64,000 nt of DNA, from positions 62,719,904-62,783,903 of the forward strand of contig CM054061.1 of assembly GCA_028641055.1 (NCBI GenBank). Reading direction: 5' to 3'. The translations under genes and the position numbers were made by a program. The notes under the pieces are model-generated. The model made no database searches, was not told where the DNA came from, and was given only the letters and a program-made list of their open reading frames with translations. Source of the DNA: Alopecurus myosuroides. Lineage: Eukaryota; Streptophyta; Magnoliopsida; Poales; Poaceae. This document shows positions 11,062 through 21,525 of this stretch, in pieces (within the stretch, counting starts at the first letter, position 1; each line of letters starts with the position of its first letter).

Positions 11062-11769
11062 GATTTTTCTTGTATGGCTGACCCGCGAAGAAATAACCGA
11101 GCTGCTGTACTCGCGCGCACGTAGCAATAAATTTGCCGGTGCTACACGTACTGCTGCTTCACCTGGCTCTCAACTTCCGATGCCTTCTAATTGCCTTTGT
11201 CTTGCCTGCTATCCGACGGCCGTATCTTTGATAGATTTATTTTTCGCTGACTTTGGTTTGCTGTGGCTCGGCTTGTCTTGTCCCTGGCTCTGTCCTGCTG
11301 CAGCCTATAAGGCGCAGGAATCTGCCTCCGACTCGACCTCCTGTCTCCGTGTGGGACTCGTTCCCGTTTTGTTTCCATACCAAATCCCGTCAATCTGATC
11401 CTTCCATAGCGAGCTGGCTTGCCTTTGGTCAGGCAAAACGCGTACCTGCATGCACCGGTCTCCTGCTTGAGCACGCATGCATGTCTCCTTGGCTCCGTCT
11501 CCTAGGCCTTGGGCAGCATGCATGTCAAGCCCCAGCTATGCCTGCCGATGCATCATGGCCCTTTGGCCTGTTGCATGCACGCATGCCTTGGCCACATGCA
11601 CATGATTGTGCATGCTATAGGCCCACATGCGTAGCCCGTACAGCTTATCTCCGAATCAATCGATACCTGTTGCTTTTTCGTCGCAGAAAACTCCCATACA
11701 TGCCGATTTGACAGAACTAATTAATTTTCTCGACTCCTTTAGATCAACGTACCGCGGCCTCCGAACCTT

Positions 11770-11781
11770 GCTCTGATACCA
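11770..11781 (-). other. Primer binding site of the gag-only copia element
   Basis: Read on the minus strand it is TGGTATCAGAGC, complementary to the 3' end of initiator methionine tRNA, two bases inside the 5' LTR. This fixes the orientation of the element. Confidence 0.9.
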
Positions 11782-11783
11782 CT

Positions 11784-12150
11784 TGTTGCAGTTTGTAGGC
11801 GCTTAGTCGATCTACCGAGGAACAAGCAAACACAGCACGACGACGACACCGAGATTTGGTAACGCAGTTCGGCGAACTCGCCTACATCTGCGGGGCATGA
11901 CTATGGGCGCTCCTCCCCATCGATACCGCTGCACCGGCCGCCTTGGTCGCCGGCACAAACCGCCGGCTCCCCTTGCGCGCCTGCTGCTATCAAGTCGCCA
12001 TGGGTTACAACGTGTGGTGCCTCCTCATTATATGAGAGGCCCTAGGATACACGTGTTCGACTACAACACTACCTATCCTGTCCACACCTATTACAACTCC
12101 AAGTCCTACCGTAACCCCACTCGTACATAATATTCGACACAAATACAACA
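11784..12150 (-). repeat. 5' LTR of the gag-only copia element
   Basis: Identical on reading to 9337-9703. It would carry the promoter; a TATAAT-like stretch lies in the middle on the minus strand. Confidence 0.95.
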
Positions 12151-12473
12151 ATCTCTATAAAATCGACACAGTCGTGGGGGTTGCGGTGGCGGAGCGGGTG
12201 GTCGGGGTCGTGCGGCGGGTGATCGGCCCGGTGGACCGTGGCGATGGCAAGGGCCATCAGCCAGGTGGTGCCGGACTTGGGGAAGCTGGCGAGGACAACA
12301 TCCGATGGCCTTGGCTCGAATCTAGCATGTGCGGCCGCGATTGCGGGGAGAAACGGCTCGGGCATCCAGAAGCCGCCATACTGCCTGAGCGGGAAGAGTG
12401 GGAACCGTGTCTCGAGTGGGAGCGAGGAGATCACGAGCTCGGCCATTTGGTCCTCGTCGGAAGACATGGCCAT

Positions 12474-13604
12474 TGATCGGTGTGTGTTCGATGCTTGCCT
12501 CTGCCATAGAGCTTAATATTATATATCTTGGCACGCCTGGCGCGCGTTTTAGAGCTGCTTTACTTTATCATGCACGAGATTCTCCATCAGAAGATAGTTT
12601 ATTTCCAAGTGGTGCGCTTATCTTGGTACCGTTGATTGATATCGATCTACTCTTATTTTTTGTGAGCATGCATGTTCGTGTGCATCATGTATGACTCGTC
12701 GGTGTATCTTAATTACCCTAGCTAGGATACAGATCATGATTTGTCATTTCTTGTTTCGATGTAAAATCCGCGAGTGGCTGTGAATCGAAATGGCATTCTA
12801 CGGAAAAATTCACTAGCTAGCATGGAAGCTTGTGCGTTTGCCGGTAACAAACCCACAAGGTTGGATGGCGGCACCGGCGTCGACGTTGAGTGGGCATGTT
12901 CTTTGCATGAAAACTAAAGGTATAGTCCTTTCGACCATATCAAGCAACGGGCATATTTACTAGTTGATCTTAGAGGAGTCTTCTTGTCCTGAGCCTAAAA
13001 ATCTCAGGGCTGGGTTCACGAAAACTTACCAGGATGCTGTGTGAAACTGTTAATGATCTATCGACATATGGTGCTGAAATACTGGCGCGACATATGGTGT
13101 GAATTTTAGAGGACTCTTCTTGTGCGAGGGATTGGTGTGCTAGCCTGGCTCGTTGTGGCTTGTGTTGGTAAACTCAGTTGTGAATCTGAGATGGGTTGAT
13201 GCGTTTCAGAACAGGACAGACGATCGACCAAATAGTATAGTACAGACGGGCACACTCACAAATCAACAAGCGCAGTCTTGGCGCCAGTGGAGAGGTGGAG
13301 AGTTGGAGAGTAGTTGCGTTGTCGTGTGGGTTGCGTTCTTGGCAGTCTGTGCCAAACGAGTTGTAAACTGGCCTCTTTCGGCCTCTTCTTTTATGAATTT
13401 GATACGTTATCCTTGAAAAAAAAATCAACAAGCGCGACTTGCCAGGATGTTTTTAGTATAGAAAAGAGAATTTAACTACAAGAGCGACTCGCCGGGATTA
13501 TCACTTATCAGACTCAGAATCAAAAGAAATCACAGCTCAGACGTAGAAATGCGGCATATGTGCACCGCCAATGTTTTTGAGATGCACGAGGTTTTTTGAG
13601 TATC
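12474..13604. promoter_or_regulatory. Upstream region of SOT1 and downstream flank of SOT2
   Basis: 12530-12700 is similar to 14170-14340 (shared 'gagctgcttta', 'tttatcatgcacga' and 'ttgattgatatcgatcta'), and 12780-12960 is similar to 16088-16255. These are the 5' flanks of SOT1 and SOT2, so the flank was duplicated together with the gene. 13490-13600 resembles 8408-8520, the 3' flank of SOT1. No TATA box can be fixed with confidence. Confidence 0.6.
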
Positions 13605-13914
13605 CTAAAAAAAATCATGTGGGTTGCGGCGGCAGAGTGGGTGGTCGGGGTTGTGAGGCGGGTGGACGGCCCGATGGAGCGTGGAGAAGGTGAGTGCCTT
13701 CAGCCAGGTGGTGCCAGACTTGGGGAAGCTGGCGAGTATGACATTCGACCGCCCCGGTTTGAACCGGGCATGTGTCGCGGTGATGCCCGGGAGAAACGGC
13801 TCGGCATCCAGAAGCCGCCGTATTGCCTGAGAGGGAACGTCGGGCACCATGTCTAGAGTGGGAGCGAGGAGATCAGCTCGAGCATGTGGTCTTGTTCAGG
13901 AGACGCGGCCATTG
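13605..13914 (-). pseudogene. SOT2: truncated sulfotransferase fragment
   Basis: It begins at the ATG giving MAASPEQDHMLEL (13914) and soon meets an in-frame TAG after ISSLPL. It then needs a frame change to continue as EPFLPGITATHARFKP and [12 protein letters not shown]. At about 13605 the similarity stops at codons matching NPHDF of SOT1, and the DNA passes straight into sequence like the SOT1 3' flank, so roughly the last two thirds of the gene were deleted. It is a tandem copy of SOT1, clearly dead. Confidence 0.85.
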
Positions 13915-13961
13915 ATCGATGTGTGATCTGTGCAAATGCAACGGTGCTTCCCTCAGGTATA

Positions 13962-14120
13962 CTCCCTCCGTATCGAAATATAAGATGTTTTAGCATTTCC
14001 TAGACAATATGTACTTAGACATGTTTTAGTGTAAGATGCATATAAATCTACACACTAAAACATGTCTAGATACATTATATCTACAAAATGCTAAAACATC
14101 TTATATTTTGATACGGGGAG
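13962..14120. mobile_element. Stowaway-type MITE
   Basis: This is a 159-bp element with near-perfect inverted ends: CTCCCTCCGTATCGAAATAT against the inverted CTCCCCGTATCAAAATATAA. It is flanked by TA at 13960-13961 and 14121-14122. The whole element folds back on itself ('atgttttagcattt' and 'aaatgctaaaacat'). It sits just upstream of the SOT2 start. Confidence 0.95.
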
Positions 14121-14352
14121 TACTTATAGATTACATCATTATTATCATTTTCTAGACATAGTTGACCGCACGTACCGCGCGGTTTTGGAGCTGCTTTAGT
14201 TTATCATGCACGATCTTCTCCGTCTAAAGATTTTCCTGACCGAAATTATTAATCAAGTAGTAGTGGTACTATCTTGGTACAGTTGATTGATATCGATCTA
14301 ATCTTATTTATTGTGAGCATCTTCCTGTCATGTGCATCTTTCTGTCGTTGTG

Positions 14353-14921
14353 GTGAACATTAACAAAAATAACCTCAAAATTAATCTTCAACACAAAATA
14401 AACCTATTTGTAATCTATTTCCAAAAATAACCATTTTGTGTGGCGCCCGCAACGGGGGTGCCACGTTATGCAGTGTGACTCTCCAGATGGGGGTGCCACA
14501 CTTTCGGCCAGCGTGGCAGCATGGGACCCACGCTTGTAAGTGTGGCGCCGGCTAGCGGGGAGTTACACTCTGAAGCGTGGCTCCGTTATACCGGGTGCCA
14601 CACCTTGGGAGTGAAACCACCCCGTTTGGTTGCTCTCGGGTAGAAAGTTTATTAAGTGTGACACCCCAGTCTAGGGTGCCACACTCTGAAGTGTGGCTCC
14701 ATTGCTCAGTGTGCCACACGGTGAAATTGTAACCGTTTTGCCATTGCGAGTGAAACAGTCTCAGACAAAATAAAATTCAGAGAGTAATAACACTGTAAAA
14801 AGAATATCATAAGAATACAGTTCACAACATTAGATTGCAAGGTTCACATAAATTTCGAAGTTCATGATATTACAAAGTTCGCAACAATGGCACAAATTTA
14901 AAGTCATGACAAAGTTCAAGC
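14353..14921. repeat. Left long terminal inverted repeat of the Mutator-like element
   Basis: It pairs with 15516-16041 with scattered mismatches. The outer part carries several direct and inverted 'gtgtggc' / 'gccacac' motifs, which may serve as transposase binding sites (inference). Confidence 0.9.
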
Positions 14922-15466
14922 ACATGAATGCGATTGACACTCTTAAAGAGGATCCACTCAAGTGTTGGTGCCAAGAAATTTGCAAGGCTAAGCAATCCGA
15001 TGATTGGGATGACACAAGAGGAAGAAAATTTTGGTTGTGTCCCAACTATGCTTGGGACAAGGAAGAACAGAAATCTACCTATGATTGTCTCAATGTATGT
15101 ATCCATGTTTGCCCGGGAGATTTTTGTAGATGGTTAATGATTATTGTCTCTTTGTAGTTGCCACCACCCCTTTGCAGCTACTTCGAGTGGATAGACATAT
15201 TTCAATGCAGCTACTACAAGAATGAGGTCGATAGGAACGAGGCTAGGATAAAACGCCGTTTGGAGGAGCACCGCCAAGACGAAGAGAGGAAAAAGAAGAT
15301 GAATGAACGTCTGGAGACGGGACATTTGGAGAAAGAGAAGAAGAAGCGTGAAGATGAGAGGGCTCGTGAGGAGGAGCGGGAAAGAAAGCGTGAGCTAGCT
15401 CGTCGTGCGCAAGAGAATGATGAAGCGGGCAACCGCAAGGGCAAGTATCCACGTTGGACTGAATAG
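14906..15466 (+). CDS. GRF-type zinc-finger protein with coiled-coil tail, cargo of the Mutator-like element
   Basis: Two exons, 14906-15094 and 15158-15466, with a GT-AG intron in phase 0, give about 165 residues. Start chosen: the ATG giving MTKFKHMNAID, which lies partly in the left inverted repeat. The N-terminal half has CWCQE, then GRKFWLCPNY and PLCSYFEWID, the spacing of a plant GRF zinc finger (single-strand nucleic-acid binding in known members). The C-terminal half, from NEARIKRRLEEH onward, is a Lys/Glu/Arg-rich predicted coiled coil. GRF zinc-finger fragments are often found in grass transposons. The frame is open throughout. Whether it is expressed or useful to the element is unknown. 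Confidence 0.65.
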
Positions 15467-15515
15467 AGTCTCCAACATTGATGTTGCCATGGACATTGGA
15501 TATCTCGTGAACTTC

Positions 15516-16041
15516 GCTTGAACTTTGTCATGACTTTAAATTTGTGCCATTGTTGCGAATTTTGTATTGTCGTGAACATCAAGATTTATGTGAACCTTGC
15601 AATCTAATATTGTGAATTGTATTCCTATGATATTCTTTTTACGGTGTTACTACTCTGAGATTGTTTCACTCGCAGTGGCAAAACGGTTACAATTTCACCG
15701 TGTGGCACCCTGAGTAATGGAGCCACACTTCAGAGTGTGGCACCCCCTTAAAAACTTTCTACCTGAGAGCAACCAAACATGGTAGTTTCACTCCTAGGGT
15801 GTGGCACCCTGTATAACGGAGCCACGCTTCAGAGTGTAACTCCCTGGTAGCCGGCGCCACACTTACAAGCGCGGGTCCCATGCTGCCACGCTGGCCAAAA
15901 GTGTGGCACCCCCATCTGGGGAGTCACACTGCATAACGTGGCACCCCCGTTGCGGGCGCCACACAAAAGGGTTATTTTTAGAAATAGATTACAAATAAGT
16001 TGCTGAAGATTAATTTTGAGGTTATTTTTGTTAATTTTCAC
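15516..16041. repeat. Right long terminal inverted repeat of the Mutator-like element
   Basis: Inverted partner of 14353-14921. The similarity begins at 'gcttgaactttgtcatgact' and runs to the element end. Confidence 0.9.
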
Positions 16042-16479
16042 GTCGTTGTGGCTTGTTTTGCTGTCATATTCGTGAGGGTTAATTATGAATCAAACGGAAT
16101 TCTACACGTAAATTCAGTAGCATGGAAGCTTGTGTGGCGTCTGCCGGTAACAAGGTTGGATGGCGGCTCAACAAGGAGTAGTACTGGGCATGTTCTCTGG
16201 ATGAAAACTCGTGGTTTAGTCTTTTGGACGATATCAAACAACATGTTCGTATGTATATTCTTGCTAAAAAAAGTGTTGTCTCGACGTTCCCCGAAAGCCA
16301 TACTTGACCTCTTGGTTAGAATCGGAAATATGGGCGTACTAACAACGATTTATTTTTCCAAGTTGTTGGGCTTGATTAAGTCAAATATGATATGGCAAGC
16401 ATGTCACTTATGAAACGATGCAATCCATTTGGAGGGGACGACCATAATAGGTGATTCAGCTCTTCTGTAAAAAGGATAC
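16042..16479. other. SOT2 upstream flank; no gene
   Basis: 16088-16255 matches 12780-12960 upstream of SOT1 ('gcatggaagcttgtg', 'gccggtaacaa', 'ggttggatggcggc'). This shows the SOT duplication covered more than 3 kb including flanks. Confidence 0.6.
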
Positions 16480-17797
16480 AATAAAACATTGTTGCCGGCC
16501 CGACAGCAAGAGAAAATCAATGAAGTTTGTACAGAAAAACCAACTTTTAGGAAATTGCCCAGAAAAGATCTCAGAGACCTTATTTCACCCGAAGACTGCC
16601 GGAGCCAGAAGGAGCCCCGGAGGGGGGGCAGGAGGGGGCCACACCACCCCTGGGCGCGCTCCCCCTAGGCCGCGCCACCTGGTGGTGTGGGCCCCCCAAG
16701 CACCCCCTCGGGCAACCCTTTCGACTACATATCCCACGTAACCCTAAAACAACAGGGGGTTCGTCATATTCCTTTGCAACACCATAGAACGCCGCCGCCA
16801 TCTCGAAACTCAATTCGGGGATCAAAAGTTCATGTTCTGGCACCATGCCGGGACGAGAATTTGAAGGAGATCATCGCAATCGCCACCGCCACCTCTTCTC
16901 CATCAATCATCCATGATTCCCCCGTCCATGTGTGAGTAACCACCGTTGTAGGCTGAGAGGTATGGAAGGGATTGGATGAGATCGATCATGTAATAATGCC
17001 AGATTGTTAGGGCATAGTGCCTAGTATCCATTGTTAGTGTTTTCTACGGTTGTTGCAACTTGTTATGCTTAATGCTTGTCACTAGGGCCCGAGTGTCATG
17101 ATCTCAGATGTGAACATGTTATTGTTTCATGAGTATAATTATGTTTCTTGATCATATCTGCAAGTTGTTTACACATGTCATTGTCCAGAACCCGAGGCTC
17201 CAAAGTGACATAAATTGGGACAACCGGAGGGGGTGGTTGTGATGTGAGGATCACGTGTGTTCACGGAGTGTTAATGCTTTGTTCTGGTGGTTTATTAAAA
17301 GGAGCACCTTAATTACCAGTAGTTTCCCTTGAGGCGCCATTGCAAACAGGCTGGTAGGACAAAAGATGTTGTGCAAGTTTCTCATTGCAAGCACGTATGA
17401 CTATATTAGAACACATGCCTATGGTTTGCCTAGAATTTGGATGTTTTATTATTATTATCTGCAATGTCCATGTTTTGATTATTACATGAAATATCTTATC
17501 CATGCAACGTTCGTTCATCCATTCCCTAAGCCTACGGTACTTCCATCCAGTTGTTTTCCGCGATTGCTAATGTTGTTACTATTTTACTCCTGCTGTTATT
17601 TTATTGCTACTGCTGCTATAAAACTGTTACCACTGATAAACTGTTGCGAGCAAGTCTACTTTCAGGTGCAGCTGAATTGACAACTCATTTGTTATAAGGC
17701 TTATAAATATTCTTTTGCTCCTCTTCTGTCGAATCAATAAATTTAGGTTTTACTTCACTCGAAGACTGTTGCGATCCCCTATACTTGTGGGTCATCA
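16480..17797. repeat. LTR remnant of a gypsy-type retrotransposon
   Basis: It has a GC-rich block with 'ggtggtgtgggccccc', a long T-rich middle, and an end reading 'gatcccctatacttgtgggt' then CATCA, which is a common LTR end in wheat-group gypsy elements. The start is not clear. No internal coding sequence is attached, so it is probably a solo or truncated LTR. Confidence 0.6.
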
Positions 17798-18278
17798 TTG
17801 TCATATGGATTGAGAAAAAATGGCTTCGGATGCCATGGTGAGTCAATGACATGAGTTTCTTGCTATATTTAGAAGTTTTCCCCTTTCTACTAATGATGAC
17901 CAACTGATCTGGCGTTATGAGTCTAAAGATGTTTACTTCTCTTTATTTTTTTGTATGCAGTACTTAACTTTAGAAGGATCACTCAAGTTTTCTTGCCTCC
18001 AATGTGGAACTTAAAAGTTCCTCCTAGAATACAAGTCTTCTTGTGGCTCTTCTCACACACAAAATAATGACTAGAGATAACATGGGAAGAAGAGGAATAG
18101 CTAATCCTTTAGAGTGTAATCTTTGCAAAGATATTGAATTTGTCAAACATCGTTTCTTTAACTGCCTAGTTTCTAGACTGATTTGGAATTGAAAGATGTG
18201 TTTGAGGTTTTTGACATACATGTCACTGATTTTGAATTGGTTGCTTCCAAGTGGCTCTATAATGAGAAATTTCTGCAT
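17798..18278 (+). pseudogene. LINE fragment (end of pol, zinc-binding RT tail)
   Basis: Plus-strand frames with stops read DQLIWRYESKDVYF, then VPPRIQVFLWLFSHT, NPLECNLCKDIEFVKHRFFNC and IWELKDVFEVF. This is the order seen in the zf-RVT region after the reverse transcriptase of plant L1-type elements. It is short and frameshifted. It abuts SOT3 sequence at about 18280 and may mark the event that removed the SOT3 C-terminus. Confidence 0.6.
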
Positions 18279-18279
18279 T

Positions 18280-18377
18280 TTAACACGTCGTTGGCGTCAT
18301 CCGTGAGCTTCTTCTTTGTGAAGAACCACAAGGAAACGAACGTGTCATTGGGGTCCCTGCAGATGTACACGACCCAG
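18280..18377 (-). pseudogene. SOT3: C-side fragment left of the LTR insertion
   Basis: On the minus strand it reads VVYICRDPNDTFVSLW followed by FFTKKKLTDDAND, matching residues around 154-180 of SOT1. It ends at the LTR start (18378) on one side and at LINE sequence on the other. It is the continuation of the SOT3 pieces at 20796-21066 and 22946-23384. The C-terminal third is missing. Confidence 0.85.
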
Positions 18378-20795
18378 TGATATGTCTCAAACATATCTAT
18401 AATTTTAGATGCTCCATGCTAGTTTTCTATCCAATACCTTTATGTTTTCACATATTTTCCTTCGTTTTCCGTGCGTTTTCATTGATAACCTATTGACAAG
18501 ATGCCACAGCGCCAGGACCTGTTTTCTGCTGTTTTTAATTTCAGAAAAGTTGTTCTGGAAATATTCTCGGAATTTGACGAACAAAAGCCAAAAGTTTTAG
18601 AGTTCCCGACACGTCAATGGAGTCCAAAGGAGGCCCGGAGGGGGTCAGAGGTGGAGCCACACCATGGGTGGGCGCGGGTCCCCCCTTGGCCGCGCCTACA
18701 GGTGATGTGGGCCCCTCGGGCGCCCACCGACATCTCCCTTTCGCCTATAAAGTCCCCTCGAGGCATAAACCCTATATATATCGGCCTCCTTCCACGGAAA
18801 GTTCCGTAGCTCCGCCGCCGCCGATGACGACAAGTTTCGGGGGACAGAAATCTCTGTTTCGACACCTTGCCGAGACGGGGAACTACCACTGGAGCCATCT
18901 CCATCGACTCTACCGCCATCTTCATCACCGTTGTTGTCTCCTATGATGAGGAGGGATTAGTTCTCCCTCCAGGGTTGAGGGCTCTACCGGTAGCTATGTG
19001 TTTCATCCATCTCTCTCATGGTGTGATCTCTATGTGATCATGTGCTTTGTAATCTAGTTGAATAAATAGATGTTACTCTTCATCTGTTATGCTACTCAAG
19101 TGGTTTTGTTATGAGATCTTCGTAGACAGTTTGATCACGGTATAAAGGTGACGGTGTGTGCATCGTGTGGTTTAGCATGATATGTATATTTTGTGTTGGA
19201 TGAGCCTATGAAATTGTGGTGTTTGTCTTGAACCATCTAGGTCTCATGGTGGTAGCGTGGGGGTTACCTCGATGGGAAAATGCGAACTCTAAGGAGTGCT
19301 AAAACCTCATTAGTGGCACACCAATTTCTGATTCTGTGGCGCATCCTAGCATCGTAGGGATATGCCACAGATTTCACGCCACTAAATTATATTTATGTGG
19401 CGCACGCTTCTGGGTGCGCCACAGAAATATTCTGTGACGCACCAAGAAGCGTGCACCACAAAATTCCTCAAAAAATTAAAAAATCTTATAAACATTCCAA
19501 AAAAACAAAAATTTGGAAAACGTTAATTTTTTGATTTTTTTGATTTTTTCTGAATTTTTAAAAAAATTCAAATGATGACTTCCCGCTAGGTCACCCATCC
19601 TCAAATTGCGCCAACCCAAGCACAACTCAAGCACGCTTAACTTCTAAGTTCTATTCAATTCAGCCACCCTTATGCTACTCAAGTTCTTGCTGATATATGT
19701 ATCATATCAACTCTCTTAAGGCTTGTATGTGAATATATATATATGTGTGTAGTTTATGTGCGGTATGTGTTATATATGTGTGTTTTTAAATTTTAAAGAA
19801 AATAAAAAACTTAAAAAGTTTCAAAAGCAAATCCAAATTTTCAAAAAATCCAAAAAATCCCAAAAAATTCAAAAAATTAAAAAATCAAAAAAATTCAAAA
19901 AATCCAAATGTAATCCATTTTTTTAAGTTATCTTTTTTTGTATTTTTCCGGAACTTTTATTTTTTTGTAATTTTGGAAAAAGTGTGCACTTTTTTTGAAC
20001 TTTTTGAGTTTTTTTGGATTTTTTTTATTTTTTAAACTTTTCTGTGGCGCATATAGCATATGCGCCACAGAAATACACATTTTTGTGGCGCACATCCAAC
20101 ATGCGCCACAGAAATGTGTATGCGACAGGAAGACACATTTCTGTGGCGCACATCCAACATGCGCCAGAGAAATGTGACTTTCTGTGGCGCATGTGCTTTC
20201 GTGCGCCGCAGAAATGCGACTTTCTGTGTGCATGTGGTTTCGTGCGCCATAGAAATATTTTTTGTGGCGCATGGATATTTGGTGTGCCACAAAATGTGTT
20301 TCCCCAGAAAGGTTGTTTCCTACTAGTGATCCGACCGGAGATTGGTTCGGAGTAGCGTAGTAAAGAAATGTATTTATGCATTCAATTATCTTATTATTGT
20401 TGAGAGTGTTTACGAGTGAAAGTATGATCCCTAGGCCTTGTTTCTAAGCATTGAAACACTGTTTTCAACTAGTTCTGCTACATGTTTGCTTGCTGCCATT
20501 TTTATTTCAGATTGCAATTACTACTTATAATCATCCATATTACTTGTATTTCACTATCTCTTCACCGAACTAGTGCAGCTATACAACTAACAATTGTATT
20601 AGGTGTGTTGGGGACACAAGAGACTTCTTGTATCGTAATTGCAGGGTTTCTTGAGAGGGATACCTTTGACCTCTTCCTCGTTGAGTTCAATAAACCTTGG
20701 GTAATCCACATAAGGGAAACTTGCTGCTGCTCTACAAACCTCTGCACTTGGAGGCCCAACACTGTCTACAAGAATAGAAGCGTGTGTAGACATCA
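18378..20795. repeat. Gypsy LTR, copy 1, containing a CACTA insertion
   Basis: It starts TGATATGTCTC and ends GACATCA, and is about 1.4 kb without the insert at 19308-20328. It is closely similar to 21526-22945. The left flank is CCCAG and the right flank CCCGG, a 5-bp duplication with one change, in line with insertion into SOT3. Just to its right lies a SOT3 segment with the same junction as the one after copy 2, so LTR plus flank exist twice. Confidence 0.8.
19308..20328. mobile_element. Non-autonomous CACTA-type element inside LTR copy 1
   Basis: The right end is TTTCCTACTAGTG (inverted: CACTAGTAGGAAA); the left end is decayed (CATTAGTGGCACACC). Both subterminal regions are packed with 'tgtggcgcat' and 'tgcgccacag' motifs, at least ten in all, and the middle is AT-rich. 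LTR copy 2 lacks it, so it came after the duplication or hit only one copy. No matching 3-bp duplication was found because the left end is degenerate. Confidence 0.75.
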
Positions 20796-21066
20796 CCCGG
20801 CCACCGGAACCGCCCTCCACCATGATGTCCGTCGGCAGGAGAGTATAGGGAAATTGGGTGGCGAGCACTCGCGGCGAAGGGAGCGTTGTGAACGCGTCGC
20901 CGTGCCCATCCGACTTCAAGTAATTGACGAAGTCATGGGGGTTGCAACGACGGAGCGGGTGATCAACACATCGAGCTGGGTGCTTGACACGGTTGACGAC
21001 GGCAAAGGTTAGGGCCTTGAGCTATGTGGTGCCGGACTTGGAGAAGCTGGCGAGGAGGATGTTGAG
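20796..21066 (-). pseudogene. SOT3 duplicated fragment between the LTR and gypsy internal sequence
   Basis: On the minus strand it covers the FSKSGTT motif with the next Trp codon changed to TAG, then frames reaching SPRVLATQFPYTLLP and EGGSGGR. The same Trp-to-stop change is present in 22946-23384, so the two are copies of one already dead gene. Similarity stops at about 21066, where gypsy internal sequence begins. Confidence 0.85.
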
Positions 21067-21525
21067 AGAGCGTAGTTGCCATTCTGAGTTTAATTTGCAT
21101 CAGTCCCAAAGATTATTACTGATTGATTCATGATATGTTATTACTTGCTCTCAAATTATTTGTTCTAGTTATCCACTTGAACTTTGAAGGTGTCCTGGCA
21201 TTTATGTTTTTCCCACTTTTAAGGACAAGCGAAATATCACTTTGCTATGTTTTCTTTATGCTTGAAAAAAAACGTATAACTTTCAAGTGCATTATTATTC
21301 ATGATCTTTTTATTTGTGTTACTTTTCATGATGCAAAGTGATTGCTAAGTTTCATTGTTAGAATTATATCTGTCATGCATGTGTTTAAAAGGACTATGAT
21401 CTCAGCTTTATAAATGCTTTTAAAAATATGGTGATTAAGATTATGTTGATAGCATGTCACCTAAAAAATTATTTTGTTATCACTTACCTACTCGAGGACG
21501 AGAAGGAGTTAAGCTTAGGGATGCT
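21067..21525 (+). mobile_element. Gypsy internal 3' fragment with polypurine region
   Basis: AT-rich non-coding sequence ends with 'ctactcgaggacgagaagga' and 'cttagggatgc' right before the LTR start at 21526. This is the usual pre-LTR block of a known pooid gypsy group (general knowledge). It shows that copy 2 is a 3' LTR in the plus direction. Confidence 0.6.

Larger units (their letters stand above)
9337..12150 (-). mobile_element. Gag-only non-autonomous copia retrotransposon (TR-GAG type), recent
   Basis: This is a 2814-bp element with LTRs at 9337-9703 and 11784-12150, both 367 bp and identical as far as I can read. The LTRs start TGTTG and end CAACA, and the flanking duplication is ATCTC (9332-9336 and 12151-12155). 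The coding strand is minus, so the right LTR is the 5' LTR. The only gene is gag with a protease-like tail; integrase, reverse transcriptase and RNase H are absent, so movement needs a helper. A purine tract (AAGGTGGAGTT read on the minus strand) touches the left LTR. Identical LTRs imply a very young insertion. Confidence 0.95.
8647..12473 (-). pseudogene. SOT1: cytosolic sulfotransferase gene split by a recent copia insertion
   Basis: Plant SOTs move sulfate from PAPS to hydroxyls of small molecules (flavonoids, hormones, desulfoglucosinolates) in the cytosol; the substrate here cannot be told. The 5' part is 12473-12151 and the 3' part is 9331-8647, split at a 5-bp duplication, ATCTC. Leaving out the insert and one duplication copy gives 1008 nt, 336 codons with stop, no intron, the usual length. 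Visible motifs are FPKSGTTW (PAPS 5'-phosphate loop, residues 64-71), THIPYTLLP with the catalytic His near 133, YICRDPKDALVSLW (about 155-168) and RKGVAGDW (about 295). No other defect was seen. Both halves are open, but as it stands the gene cannot give a full enzyme. The similar SOT2 and SOT3 lie upstream in the same direction. Confidence 0.9.
14353..16041. mobile_element. Mutator-like element with about 550-bp inverted repeats and a cargo gene
   Basis: Ends are GTGAACATTAAC and (inverted) GTGAAAATTAAC. A perfect 9-bp duplication GTCGTTGTG flanks it (14344-14352 and 16042-16050), diagnostic for Mutator-like elements. Inverted repeats span 14353-14921 and 15516-16041. The element is 1689 bp, lacks a transposase and carries one plus-strand gene in the middle. 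It split the SOT2 upstream flank, whose two sides match contiguous SOT1 flank sequence. Confidence 0.93.

Noticed and set aside
12174..12476. Plus-strand open frames over the SOT1 N-terminus
   Set aside because: They are antisense shadows of the sulfotransferase coding strand, with no independent similarity.
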